64,000 bases of DNA from an uncultured Gammaproteobacteria bacterium (GCA_913060975.1 CAJXVC010000009.1:62001-126000); one strand, 5' to 3'; positions 25,390 to 34,963 are shown, counted from the stretch's first letter. The notes: generated by a model from the letters alone, not told the origin. Numbers and translations are program-made.

Positions 25390-25800
25390 TTAGCGTTCCA
25401 GAGTATTGAATACATAGCGTTTGTCGAGACGATATTTAATAGTATAACCAATGCTCAGACCGATTACGGCCCCGGCATAACGGGCTGCTCTGGAATCAAA
25501 CCAATAATCGAAGCCCAACTCAAAGCCCCAGAAGAGTAAGGTCGTGATGCCGCCAGTGAGTGTGTACGCCCAAAAATGCCCGATCAGTTCCCGTTTTCCG
25601 TTGCTTCTCGCGGCAAAGATATAGCGCTTGTCGAGCACGAATTTACACACCAGGCCGGTAACTGTGCCGGCCAGGATAGCGGCGTAGATCCCGTACTGGC
25701 CGTTATAGAGACTGACGGTGAGTTCCTGTGTTAACAGATTGAGCACAGTTGCTACGGTGGCAAAGACACAATACTTGATGACAAGGGTAAAACTGTTCAT
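25390..25800 (-). CDS. GtrA family membrane protein
   Basis: 136 aa, four predicted transmembrane segments (roughly 9-29, 36-54, 72-92, 103-121) and the GtrA signatures FVLDKRYIF and RLDKRYVF after TM2 and at the C-terminus. GtrA-like proteins are thought to move or flip polyprenyl-linked sugars across the inner membrane. As first gene of the minus-strand set followed by DprE1-, DprE2- and UbiA-like genes, a role in translocating polyprenyl-phospho-arabinose fits, as proposed for mycobacterial Rv3789. Confidence 0.88.
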   Translation of the reverse strand: MNSFTLVIKYCVFATVATVLNLLTQELTVSLYNGQYGIYAAILAGTVTGLVCKFVLDKRYIFAARSNGKRELIGHFWAYTLTGGITTLLFWGFELGFDYWFDSRAARYAGAVIGLSIGYTIKYRLDKRYVFNTLER

Positions 25801-26009
25801 GGTGTTTGTTGTCGGCCAGCGTTGGCAGATTAGTATTGCAAAGTCGGCCCCACTTTCTTAGTCAGGCTGTGCAGCATACCGCGCCAGTACGAACAGTCCA
25901 ATCTGCCACTAGCCAGAGCGGGCTGGCAATGGATAATGGTATGCGGCTGCCATTCGCAATAGTCCACTCGATTTCAAGGCCAGCAAAAAGAGAGCACAGA
26001 GAGAGCACA

Positions 26010-26792
26010 ATGAAGCAATTTACTATCGATCTGGCCAGACAAGCCGGGGAAATGATTCGCACTGAGCGTGCTGAGGCGGACCTCGAGCATTCTTATAAAT
26101 TCGGCAATGAGCTAGTCACTCAAGCGGACCTCAAAGCTGACAAGCTTATCTGCGATGCCATACGAGCCCAATTTCCTGCACACAGCATTGTCTCGGAAGA
26201 ATCAGCACCGGACACTGACCACGTGCAGGAAATCAAGAATCCCTTCTGGATCATTGATCCCATCGACGGCACAGTTAACTATGCGCATGGGCATATTCAA
26301 TCTGCGGTCTCTATTGCCTACGCTGAACAGGGGCGTGTTGTGCTGGGTGTCGTTTTCAATCCATTCACCAATGAAATGTTTCATGCCCAGCTTGGCAGCG
26401 GAGCATTCCTCAATGACCAGCCAATTTCTGTAGCCAGCGAGACCGACTTGCGGCGGGCTATCATCGCAACCGGGTTTCCCTACAAGAAAGAGGGAATCGC
26501 GACCATGGTGGACAACCTGCACCGAATACTTGATGAATGCGCCGATATTCGCCGCTTGGGCTCGGCGGCACTGGATATTTGCTGGGTTGCTGCCGGGCGA
26601 CTGGACGGCTACTACGAGAGCCTCAGTCTCTGGGATTTCGCTGCGGCTCGCCTGATTGCGGCCGAGGCAGGTGCTGAGTGTGGCCACTTCAGGCCAGTAC
26701 CGGCAGGGGTTGATCCGGCCTTTCATAATAAGGACCTGTTAATCGCCAATCCCGGTCTCTTCCCCCAACTTAAGCGGTTATTGACCCCCTAG
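26010..26792 (+). CDS. Inositol monophosphatase family protein
   Basis: 260 aa Mg-dependent phosphatase of the IMPase/SuhB/CysQ superfamily. Metal-site residues: E63/E64 in VSEES, DPIDGTVNYAHG starting at D83, and the second signature WDFAAARLIAAEAG near 210. The GTVNYAHG form is typical of IMPase rather than CysQ (usually GTKEF). Possible substrates are inositol or other sugar phosphates. The start at 26010 is preceded by GAGAG; a longer frame from 25806 adds a sequence with no protein character. It is divergent from the GtrA gene. Confidence 0.88.
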   Translation: MKQFTIDLARQAGEMIRTERAEADLEHSYKFGNELVTQADLKADKLICDAIRAQFPAHSIVSEESAPDTDHVQEIKNPFWIIDPIDGTVNYAHGHIQSAVSIAYAEQGRVVLGVVFNPFTNEMFHAQLGSGAFLNDQPISVASETDLRRAIIATGFPYKKEGIATMVDNLHRILDECADIRRLGSAALDICWVAAGRLDGYYESLSLWDFAAARLIAAEAGAECGHFRPVPAGVDPAFHNKDLLIANPGLFPQLKRLLTP

Positions 26793-27037
26793 CCATGTTT
26801 TTGCATGCCGCTTGCGTTCACCGCGCGAAGCATCGCTATTGGCGGGAATAGATTGACTGGCCGACGGCCACTGCTTACTCTGAAAAAACTTGCAGAAAAC
26901 CGCGTCGTTTTGCGTGGCGTATAATTAGGGGGAATACTGTGAACCTGACCATTGCCAAATGGTGGGGCTTTACAGTTTGACCAGAACACCAATGCCGGGG
27001 CGATCCCAGTCGCCGGTGCAGTGAACAGGAGAAGGCA

Positions 27038-28756
27038 ATGCGTGCTTTCCGTAATTTAAAAATGGCAATGTCAGGCTTGCTGGTCATGCCGGCACTGGTG
27101 CTGGCAGCCGAACGAGTCGGTGATTTTTCCTTGCTGGATCAGGAAGGCTTTTTTCACAACATGAGCTGGTATGACGATCATACCGCGGTGGCTTTGCTGG
27201 TTCAGGCTAACGACAGCCAGGCAACAACGACGGCCGTGCCAGCCTACGCCGACTTGCAGCAGCGCTATACCGAGCAGGGTATAGAGTTCATGATGATTAA
27301 CCCGATGGGCGAACAGAATCGCGCTGCGGTGGCCGCGAAGCTGGCTGAATACGGTGTTGATATGCCGGTGTTAATGGACGATGCGCGTGTGATTTCCCAA
27401 GCGCTGGGCATTAGTCATACGGGCGAAGTTGTCTTGTTCGACCCCAAGAACTTTACAGTGCAATACCGCGGGCCTGTTAGTGGCGCACAACAAGCCATCG
27501 ATGAATTGTTAGCTGGTCAGGCGGTTAGTAACCCCGTCGTTGCGAGTAACGGCTCTGCCGTGACTTATCCGGCGGCAGAACAACATGCTCAAACACCCCC
27601 TTCCTATGTTGATGATATCGCTCCACTAATCGCCGAAAATTGTGCCAGCTGCCATCGTGAAGGCGGGATTGCACCGTTCGCCATGGACAGTCATGCGATG
27701 GTCCAAGGCTGGTCGCGGATGATTCGAGAGGTCGTCATGACCAAGCGCATGCCGCCAGGTCAGATCGATGGCCATGTCGGCGACTTTATCAATGACATGC
27801 GCCTGGAAGATTCTGAAGTGCAGCAGTTAGTGCACTGGATCGAAGCCGGTTCAGTCAGGGATGGTGATACTGATCCTTTGGCCGAACTTACCTGGCCAAC
27901 CAGCAAGTGGGCATTTGGAGAACCGGACTACATCATCAAAGTTCCACCTCAGTCGATACCCGCCACGGGCGTGCTGGATTACATTCATGTGGCGGTGCCA
28001 ATCGATATCGAAAAAGATCGCTGGGTGCGTGGTAGTCAATACGTAGCCGGCGATCGAACTGTACTGCATCACACACTTAATTCTCTGGTCGAACCAGGCG
28101 CCAGTCGGCGCGGTGGATTCCTTGGCGGCAGCAGCCCTGACCAGGCGAATATTACCGCTTATATTCCTGGCGCCGAGCCGCGCCTGAATCCACCCAATAC
28201 CGGTGGTTTGTTGAAAGCAGGTTCAACGCTTAATTTGCAGTTGCACTACACCACTACCGGTAAAGAAACTACCGATGCCAGTGAAATTGGCTTGTGGTTC
28301 TATCCGGAAGGTGAAGTGCCCGAAGAGCGTATGTCGGGCCAGTGCGCGTGTATATTTACTCCTAGCTGGACCAATATTCCGCCCAACGATCCAAACTTTG
28401 AGCAGTCAACCAGTGTGACCTTGCGCCAGGATGCGTACATGCACAGCTTCACGCCGCACATGCACTTCCGCGGCAAGTACATGCGCTTCTACGCCAACTA
28501 CCCGGATGGCCGCAGCGAAGAACTGATCAATATCGCCAACTACAATTACAATTGGCAGTTGGCCTATACCTACGAAGAGCCCAAGTTTATGCCGGCTGGT
28601 ACAGTGGTCACAGCTGTTGGTGCTTTTGATAACTCGGCACAGAATCCGAACAATCCCGATCCTGATCGCTCGGTGCCCTGGGGTCAGCAAAGCTGGGATG
28701 AAATGTTCTTTGGCGCCATGACCTGGAAGTATGCCAACCAGGGAGGCGAAGACTGA
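27038..28756 (+). CDS. Redoxin / cytochrome c / copper type II monooxygenase-like fusion, secreted
   Basis: 572 aa exported protein in three parts. Residues about 25-160 are a thioredoxin-fold redoxin domain (VGDFSLLDQEG, IEFMMINPMGEQN, VVLFDPKNFTVQYRG) that lacks any cysteine. Residues about 186-290 are a cytochrome c-like domain with heme motif CASCH at 202-206. Residues about 300-572 resemble the C-terminal half of copper type II, ascorbate-dependent monooxygenases (VLHHTLN and TPHMHFRGKYM, likely copper-binding His). Such fusions are common in planctomycetes and marine proteobacteria but have no known substrate. AGGAGAAGG gives a strong ribosome site, and a perfect TATAAT sits at 26920. 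A terminator follows at 28801. Confidence 0.8.
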   Translation: MRAFRNLKMAMSGLLVMPALVLAAERVGDFSLLDQEGFFHNMSWYDDHTAVALLVQANDSQATTTAVPAYADLQQRYTEQGIEFMMINPMGEQNRAAVAAKLAEYGVDMPVLMDDARVISQALGISHTGEVVLFDPKNFTVQYRGPVSGAQQAIDELLAGQAVSNPVVASNGSAVTYPAAEQHAQTPPSYVDDIAPLIAENCASCHREGGIAPFAMDSHAMVQGWSRMIREVVMTKRMPPGQIDGHVGDFINDMRLEDSEVQQLVHWIEAGSVRDGDTDPLAELTWPTSKWAFGEPDYIIKVPPQSIPATGVLDYIHVAVPIDIEKDRWVRGSQYVAGDRTVLHHTLNSLVEPGASRRGGFLGGSSPDQANITAYIPGAEPRLNPPNTGGLLKAGSTLNLQLHYTTTGKETTDASEIGLWFYPEGEVPEERMSGQCACIFTPSWTNIPPNDPNFEQSTSVTLRQDAYMHSFTPHMHFRGKYMRFYANYPDGRSEELINIANYNYNWQLAYTYEEPKFMPAGTVVTAVGAFDNSAQNPNNPDPDRSVPWGQQSWDEMFFGAMTWKYANQGGED

Positions 28757-28800
28757 TAATCTGTCATGCCAAATAGTTAGACGCAGACAAACGTCTGTAT

Positions 28801-28827
28801 AAAAGCCCGGTTATGCCGGGCTTTTTT
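28801..28827 (+). terminator. Bidirectional rho-independent terminator
   Basis: AAAAGCCCGG and CCGGGCTTTT form a 10 bp stem around a 5 nt loop, flanked by A-run and T-run, between two convergent genes. Confidence 0.88.
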
Positions 28828-28898
28828 GTGCCAGCTAGTTAGCCTTCACACTTGTGTTAGCAGGCGCAAGCGCTTGGGCACGAAGGCCGGGCTTAATG

Positions 28899-31262
28899 TC
28901 AGGAAACGACTGGCTTGGGTGGCAAAGCAGGCTGGCGTTTATCGCAGCGCCGCAGAATAGTTGGCAAATAAAGTAAATCCAATACCAGAGCCAGCACAAC
29001 TATAGGGACTAACAACTTCGCTGATTGTTGAAAGTACAGCGTATTGGCAGCGATTAAAATCGTCGTGCCGAGCGCCAGTACCATCGTAGTAATAGTCAGT
29101 GCCGGCCCCGCCGTGGAAACAGCTTGCAAAATAGATTGATTCTGATCACTGCCAAGCTGGCGGTTTTCCAAATAGTGACTGAGGATGTGCACCGTATCAT
29201 CAACAACCAGACCGATACTGATGCTAAACAACATCATGACAAAAGGGTCGATCTGACCGACCAATAAACCCCAGCCGCCAAAAACGATCACTGCAGGCAA
29301 CAAGTTGGGAATAATACTCAATAAGCCGAAAAACCAGCTGCGCAAGCCAACGATGAGACACAAGGTGATCAACAGTAAGCTGACGGTATATCCCTGCATT
29401 AATTCGAAAGTGACGAGCTGATCCATGCGCGCAAACAAAAGCAAGCCGCTGCCGTGCAGTAGCTCGGCAGTGCTGAAGTGGTTAGCAAATCCCTGGGTGA
29501 TTTGCGCATCAAGATCCAACAGGTCCTGATTGGAGAGGGTCCGGGCGTTAATGATCAGAGTAACGATAGAAAAATCGTTACTGACGAATCCGGATAAGGG
29601 GAATTCCTCACTCTGCACGACCTCGTAGCTATTCAGGTAATAAGCCACACTATCGATATCAGGCGGGATGGTGTAAGCGGCCGGGTCATTTTCATTGGCG
29701 ACTTCACTAATGGTTTTCACCATATCAACAACGCTTGCGGCAGACTCAACGCCTTGCAGGTCAGCGAGCCATTCTTGATAGCTTTCAAGCTGCTGTAGGA
29801 AGTCCGGTTCAATACCGCCGTCGACAACTCCGGTGTCGATGGCATAACTCAAGGTTGGACCTCTGTCCATGTATTGCGCTACAGCATCGTAGTATCGCGC
29901 CATTTCGGTGTCATCGTCGATAAAGGCCAAGCGATTGAAATCGGTTTCGTTCAGCGGCAACAAGGCAAAGCCGAGTACTGACAAGACACTGAAGCTAATA
30001 AAAACCTGCTTGTCGCGACGTTCGGCGAAGCGAGTTATGCGCTGTAATAGCTGCCTCAGAAAACCTTGCTTCGAGATCAGGGCGTTGTTCGCACTACCGG
30101 TGTCAGTCACGCGTGTCAGGGTAGTTAACACCGCGGGGAGAACCGTCAGGGTGAAAAAATAGGCGTACACAATGCCCAACGCCACAATACGACCAAAATC
30201 CTGGATAGACGGAGACGAACTCATATTCAATGAGGAAAAACCGATTGCTGTGGTTAACGCGGCGAGAGTAATCGGCTGCAGATTGCGGGACAGGCTGAAC
30301 CGCATCGCGTCATGTTTACTTCTGCCGCGCGCCAGATCCTGCTGTAGTAGCGAAATAATGTGTACGCTGTTGGCCACTGCAATGATTACCACCACTAATG
30401 GCGCCATTACGGAAATACTATTAAAGGCCTGCTGCAAGTAGCCAAGCGTGCCCAGTGTAGATACCACAGTGAAAGCGATATGGACCAGGATGGCGCCGCC
30501 CAGAAAGAGTGACCTGAAGCACAGACAAATGGTCATGATGCAAACTACGATGACAATCGGCAGCAGTATGGACAGGTCATCGAACATAGCCTGGCGACCA
30601 TCCTGTTCGAGTAGCACGTCACTGTTAATAACTATGTTTACATTTGGGTAGTCGCTGCGTAGATCGGCAACCAAAGCCATGCTGGCCTCGGCGATTTCAA
30701 TTCGTAGTGGAGCACTCAGGTCGTTTTCATTGATAGCGATTGTAGCTCTGGCAAAACGGCCATCGGGAGACAGGTAGCTGCCAGTTAGTATGCGGTCCCC
30801 TAGCGCCAAGGCAGCAATGTTGGTTAATTCCTCGGGACTATAGCTGGACAGTTCCCGGGTAAAGAGGCGCTCTTGCCGATCTGGTGAGAAGTAGTCAGTA
30901 AGAGAAGAAAAGCGTTGCGCTTGTGGAATCGATCGGAAACGGGCTTCCAGCCCCGCGATTGCATCGAGGATCTCCGGCGTAAACACTGTCTCGCCTGCGT
31001 CTGCAACAAATCCGAAATTTACTTCCAGCTGTGGCGGAAAGGCTTCCTCCACACGTTCAAATTCGTCAAGATAGGGGTCGCTCTGTGATAGCAGTGCACC
31101 GAGCGAACTGTCGAAATCGAGTCGCAAAATTCCAGGCGCCAGCAGCAGACAAAGCATGCTGGACAGGCATAATAAAAGTACACGGCGTTGTGTACAGAAC
31201 TCGGCAACCCGCGACAAGGGTGGGTCGACACATTCTGTTTCAGACTCTGTTTTTAGCTTCAT
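28899..31262 (-). CDS. RND/MMPL family exporter
   Basis: 787 aa inner-membrane protein of the RND superfamily (MMPL/HpnN-like branch) with two halves each carrying a large periplasmic loop and a six-helix bundle. Visible features: TM1 LLLCLSSMLCLLLAPGIL, DSSLGALLSQSDPYLDEFERV (typical of lipid-transporting MMPL/HpnN), MAPLVVVIIAVANSVHIISL and, in the second half, MMLFSISIGLVVDDTVHILSHYLENR. Likely moves a lipid or hydrophobic compound; the adjacent divergent FadL-like barrel would suit such a pathway. No membrane-fusion partner gene is adjacent. A second RND gene (37.1 kb) is a paralogue. Confidence 0.88.
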   Translation of the reverse strand: MKLKTESETECVDPPLSRVAEFCTQRRVLLLCLSSMLCLLLAPGILRLDFDSSLGALLSQSDPYLDEFERVEEAFPPQLEVNFGFVADAGETVFTPEILDAIAGLEARFRSIPQAQRFSSLTDYFSPDRQERLFTRELSSYSPEELTNIAALALGDRILTGSYLSPDGRFARATIAINENDLSAPLRIEIAEASMALVADLRSDYPNVNIVINSDVLLEQDGRQAMFDDLSILLPIVIVVCIMTICLCFRSLFLGGAILVHIAFTVVSTLGTLGYLQQAFNSISVMAPLVVVIIAVANSVHIISLLQQDLARGRSKHDAMRFSLSRNLQPITLAALTTAIGFSSLNMSSSPSIQDFGRIVALGIVYAYFFTLTVLPAVLTTLTRVTDTGSANNALISKQGFLRQLLQRITRFAERRDKQVFISFSVLSVLGFALLPLNETDFNRLAFIDDDTEMARYYDAVAQYMDRGPTLSYAIDTGVVDGGIEPDFLQQLESYQEWLADLQGVESAASVVDMVKTISEVANENDPAAYTIPPDIDSVAYYLNSYEVVQSEEFPLSGFVSNDFSIVTLIINARTLSNQDLLDLDAQITQGFANHFSTAELLHGSGLLLFARMDQLVTFELMQGYTVSLLLITLCLIVGLRSWFFGLLSIIPNLLPAVIVFGGWGLLVGQIDPFVMMLFSISIGLVVDDTVHILSHYLENRQLGSDQNQSILQAVSTAGPALTITTMVLALGTTILIAANTLYFQQSAKLLVPIVVLALVLDLLYLPTILRRCDKRQPALPPKPVVS

Positions 31263-31342
31263 TATAATGCGTGCACTTAGTGTTGCAGCCTGCTTTTCAA
31301 TGACTGTGACAAATGAGTTTCACCCAGTAAATACTGTTTCGA

Positions 31343-31378
31343 TACCAAATGTAAAATAGTTGTACCGGATGTAAATAT
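31343..31378 (+). repeat. Direct repeat overlapping the FadL start
   Basis: TACCAAATGTAAAATA (31343-31358) and TACCGGATGTAAATAT (31363-31378) repeat 13 of 16 positions at a 20 bp interval (two helical turns) in the intergenic region of the divergent RND/FadL pair; a possible regulator binding pair. Confidence 0.4.
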
Positions 31379-32702
31379 GTTGAATGACAAGACTTGCAAA
31401 ATAATGAGCAAAGGCTTCCCGTTAAACGCCCTTTTCATTAGCACCCTGATCAGTTTTTCGCCAAACCTGTTCGCTACTGATCTAATCAGGCTATCTGCCG
31501 ATCCGCAAGCGCGCGGCAGCGGCGACATTACAGGATTCAGTGACAGTCCATTGTCTGCTATCAGTGCCAATCCGGCCATTCTTGGCCGGCTGGACGATAG
31601 AGTCGATCTGGCGTTGAACGCGGTCTATGTGGATTCGCAGTTCACTACTAAATTGGGCTCAACTGTCGATGCTGACAAGGGGCCCGGAATAGTTCCCGAG
31701 TTTGCCATCAAGCGTGACATTGCCGATAGTAACTGGTCCTGGGGCGCAGGACTTGTCGTGCAGTCTGCCATGGAAGCAGATTTCTACTTTATCGACCCTC
31801 CCGGCACTGGAGGTGTCTCTTACGGACCGCAGACACATCGTTCTTCCTACTCTGTTATTAAGGGGTCAGGTGCATTATCCTATGCTGTGAACGACAAACT
31901 GACTGTAGGTTTTTCGCTGGGCATTTTGCAGAACCGCAATCAGTTGGAAGCCCCTTACATATTTCAATCGCATCCAGTGCTGGCTGGTTTGAAAGTGCTC
32001 GTAGATCTGGATGTTGACGACATTGCCTTCAATGGCAATATCGGTTTGGAATATCAGTTGTCAGAGACAGTACGCTTCAGTTTGGCCTACTCTGCAGAGG
32101 CGGATTTTAATGCCGAAGGTGATGTTAGCGGCAACCTCGGCCAACTCGGTCTGGGCATCCAGGAAACATTTTCCTATCAGGCCAGAGTGGAAACCGGCTT
32201 GCCTGCCACGCTGAGTGCAGGATTACTTTGGCAAGCAACCGATCGCCTGACTGTCGGTGCGCAGTTTGACAGAGTTGGTTGGGGCAGCAGATTTGCAAGC
32301 CTCCCGATAACCTTGACGCAAGGTACTAACAACGACCTGAATACCTTTTTGGATTCTACGTCGATTGTCGATGTGGCGCCATTGGCTTGGGATGATCAGG
32401 ATACCGTACATTTGGGTATCGAGTATCTGATGCCGGCCGGCCGCGTATTACGCCTCGGTGTTGATGGCAGTCACGTGCCTGTACCAACCAGTACAATGAC
32501 GCCACTGACCGGTGCGATTCTGGAGCGTGGCTTCAGTGCCGGAACGACATTCCCTGTTAACGGCACTGCAGTAGATGTTTATTACCGCTATAGCGGCGGC
32601 GACAATGTCAGCATCATTGACAGCCAATTGGCTGGTGATGAATACGACAATACCAATATGGCGTTAAAGATTCACAGTTTTGGTGTGTCTGTCTCGTTCT
32701 AG
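31377..32702 (+). CDS. FadL/OmpP1/TodX family outer-membrane transporter
   Basis: 441 aa, signal peptide (LFISTLISFSPNLFA) followed by a mature N-terminus and beta-barrel of the long-chain fatty-acid/aromatic transporter family. Indicators are SPLSAISANPAILGRLDD near the hatch region (the NPA motif), alternating strands such as FSLAYSAEADFNAEGD, VGAQFDRVGWG and a final IHSFGVSVSF ending in Phe. Substrate is a hydrophobic compound, otherwise unknown. Divergent from the RND exporter with 114 bp between the starts. The ATG at 31377 is used; the ATG at 31404 in frame is the alternative. Confidence 0.87.
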   Translation: MLNDKTCKIMSKGFPLNALFISTLISFSPNLFATDLIRLSADPQARGSGDITGFSDSPLSAISANPAILGRLDDRVDLALNAVYVDSQFTTKLGSTVDADKGPGIVPEFAIKRDIADSNWSWGAGLVVQSAMEADFYFIDPPGTGGVSYGPQTHRSSYSVIKGSGALSYAVNDKLTVGFSLGILQNRNQLEAPYIFQSHPVLAGLKVLVDLDVDDIAFNGNIGLEYQLSETVRFSLAYSAEADFNAEGDVSGNLGQLGLGIQETFSYQARVETGLPATLSAGLLWQATDRLTVGAQFDRVGWGSRFASLPITLTQGTNNDLNTFLDSTSIVDVAPLAWDDQDTVHLGIEYLMPAGRVLRLGVDGSHVPVPTSTMTPLTGAILERGFSAGTTFPVNGTAVDVYYRYSGGDNVSIIDSQLAGDEYDNTNMALKIHSFGVSVSF

Positions 32703-32785
32703 TCCCCCACTATCGGGTGTTAAACTCGCTTATTCGTTACCCGGCCGGTAAGATGGCGTCTCTATTACTGGTCGAGTAACCGCGA

Positions 32786-34078
32786 GTGGCAAGTACCGCC
32801 ATACCAACCTCAGTTCCCTCCATCGAAGAACGCTTCAATCAGGAGATGCTTTCCCGCGAAGCCCGTGCAGAAAGTTTTGCCTGTTTGCTTTGGGTTTCCG
32901 TCATTATTCTCACGTATTCTCTCTTTCTGATAGATGGGGATATGAATAGCTCATTAGGTCGTAATATCAGCTTGCTGGTGATAGTTACGGTGCCATTGTT
33001 TATTCTTATATTCGTGCTTATTCGCTGGGGGCAGTATCGCCCGTCTTTGGCCTATCTCAATACACTCCTCCAATTAAGTGTTGTATCTGGCGCTATTTAC
33101 TTTGACACGCAAGCCTATGGCACGCAGTACGCACTAAGCTCCATGCCACCCATTGCCTATGGTCTGGTAATCATCGTCACTGCATTCCGACTGCGGCCGC
33201 TCATGGGTATTTTTGCCGGGGTAGTTGCCGCTGCGCAATTTCTGACGATCTATATATTCGTGAGTCGTGATGCGCCCGATATGTCAGCAGAACTACTGGC
33301 AGAGGTGCCCAGTCTGGATTGGGAAGTGACGATCATGAAAGTGGTGATTTTGCTCGGGCTCGGCGCAGCAGGGTCCTTTTCGGCTTACAGTTTACGTAAA
33401 GAGCTCTACAATTTTATCGCGACTGCACGCGAAGAAATGCGCCTGCATCAGTCACTGGGCCGCTATGTGTCCAAAGAAGTCGCTGATGCCTTGCGCCAGG
33501 ATGATACCTTTGCCCTGGAACCTCGTAGTGCGCAGGTGACCGTCATGTTCGGTGATATTCGCAACTTTACCCGCTTTGCCAATTCCAGCACTCCTGAAGA
33601 GGTTGCGGCACTGGTGAATAACTTTTTCGATAATGCCGACTCGGCCATTAGCAAACACCATGGCGTACTGAACAAATTTCTCGGCGATGGTTTTATGGCA
33701 ATATTCGGGTTGTTTGACCATGAAGAAGACCCTCGAGAACTTGCGACCAGAGCAGGCTTCGAAATTCTCGAGTCAACCAGTACAGTTTTGTCGGCCAATA
33801 AAATGGGTGTTGGTATCGCCCTGAATCACGGTGACGTGATTGCCGGCGAAATCGGTTCGGAAGGCCGCTGTGAATTCACTGTGTTGGGTAACACAGTCAA
33901 TATCGCTGCCCGATTGGAGGGCTTGAACCGTAAACTGCACACCAATTTTCTGGTCACCAGGGATTTCTACACCATGCTGCCCGAAGATCTGGTGAATGTC
34001 CGCTCTTTGGAGCGCCATAATATTCGCGGTATCAGTGAACCGGTCGAATTGATCGAGCTTCAGTCTCTGAAGTCCTGA
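32786..34078 (+). CDS. Membrane-bound class III adenylate cyclase
   Basis: 430 aa. The N-terminal part has about five or six transmembrane segments (residues about 33-215). The catalytic domain starts near 245 and shows TVMFGDIRNFTRFA and NKFLGDGFMAIFG (both metal-binding Asp, and Lys for adenine recognition), then GSEGRCEFTVLGNTVNIAARLE with Thr at the adenine-specifying position and the transition-state Asn/Arg. It therefore should make cAMP from ATP. The start is GTG at 32786 with only weak ribosome-site support, so the N-terminus may be shorter. It lies 84 bp after fadL, and tail to tail with the LysR gene (6 bp apart). Confidence 0.88.
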   Translation: MASTAIPTSVPSIEERFNQEMLSREARAESFACLLWVSVIILTYSLFLIDGDMNSSLGRNISLLVIVTVPLFILIFVLIRWGQYRPSLAYLNTLLQLSVVSGAIYFDTQAYGTQYALSSMPPIAYGLVIIVTAFRLRPLMGIFAGVVAAAQFLTIYIFVSRDAPDMSAELLAEVPSLDWEVTIMKVVILLGLGAAGSFSAYSLRKELYNFIATAREEMRLHQSLGRYVSKEVADALRQDDTFALEPRSAQVTVMFGDIRNFTRFANSSTPEEVAALVNNFFDNADSAISKHHGVLNKFLGDGFMAIFGLFDHEEDPRELATRAGFEILESTSTVLSANKMGVGIALNHGDVIAGEIGSEGRCEFTVLGNTVNIAARLEGLNRKLHTNFLVTRDFYTMLPEDLVNVRSLERHNIRGISEPVELIELQSLKS

Positions 34079-34084
34079 GCCCAC

Positions 34085-34963
34085 TCACGCTGCCAGGCAG
34101 TGCGCCATCCAGCTACGAATGCTACTACCCAGATATTTCTGCCGGTGATGGATGAAATAGAACTTGCGTGTCCAGTTTCGATGTGGCGCCGATAGTGGCA
34201 CCAGTGAGCCACGGCGGAATGCTTCTTCCAATGTCAGTCGCGACAGACAACCCACGCCCAGACCCGCTTCTACCGCTCTTTTAATGCCTTCGGTGTGCTG
34301 TAGCTGCAATTGCAGATGGATATCAGAAAGAATGCCGCCCATGGCCCGATCAAAGGCCTGACGAGTGCCTGAGCCGCGTTCTCGGACAATCCAGTCCGCC
34401 ACCACTAGCTCTTTGTCGGTTAGCAGGGGGGATTGAGCCAATGGGTGTTCCGGGGCACAGAACAAGGCCAGCTCATCATCGCGCCAGTATCTGACTTCCA
34501 GGTCCGAATCCTGTAACTCACCTTCAATCAGCCCAATATCCAGATCGAAATTGCGGACCTTGTTAGCAATAGTGGCGGTGTTTTCGACGGTTAGCTCGAC
34601 CTGCGCTCCGGGGTGTTCTTGCATGAACTGGGCGATGATGCCTATAGCGAGATAGTTGCCGATAGTGAGTGTCGCGCCAACTTTGAGTTCGCCAACCTCA
34701 GAATGAGCACGCAGGGTATTTTCCAGGTCTTCTGCCTGCGACAGCAGAGCGGCTGCGCGTGGGCGCAATAATGTTCCCTGCTCGTTGAGTTTGAGGCGCT
34801 TACCGACGCGGTCGAACAGATTGACGTCGAAACGCTGTTCCAGCTCGCGCAGGGCGGTGCTGACAGCCGATTGGGAAAGCGCTAGCTCGTCAGCGGCGCG
34901 GCTGACATTCTCGTGGCTGGCCACGGCTTGGAAGATCTGCAACTGCTTAAGGGTAAAGCGCAT
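34085..34963 (-). CDS. finR: LysR-family regulator, FinR-like
   Basis: 292 aa LysR-type activator: helix-turn-helix about residues 16-45 (NVSRAADELALSQSAVSTALRELE) and a periplasmic-binding-fold effector domain (LKVGATLTIGNYLAIGI onwards). It is divergent from a ferredoxin-NADP reductase gene, the arrangement found for finR-fpr in pseudomonads where FinR activates fpr under superoxide/redox stress. Orthology is inferred from that arrangement. Palindromes in the shared 179 bp region fit a LysR site. Confidence 0.82.
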   Translation of the reverse strand: MRFTLKQLQIFQAVASHENVSRAADELALSQSAVSTALRELEQRFDVNLFDRVGKRLKLNEQGTLLRPRAAALLSQAEDLENTLRAHSEVGELKVGATLTIGNYLAIGIIAQFMQEHPGAQVELTVENTATIANKVRNFDLDIGLIEGELQDSDLEVRYWRDDELALFCAPEHPLAQSPLLTDKELVVADWIVRERGSGTRQAFDRAMGGILSDIHLQLQLQHTEGIKRAVEAGLGVGCLSRLTLEEAFRRGSLVPLSAPHRNWTRKFYFIHHRQKYLGSSIRSWMAHCLAA

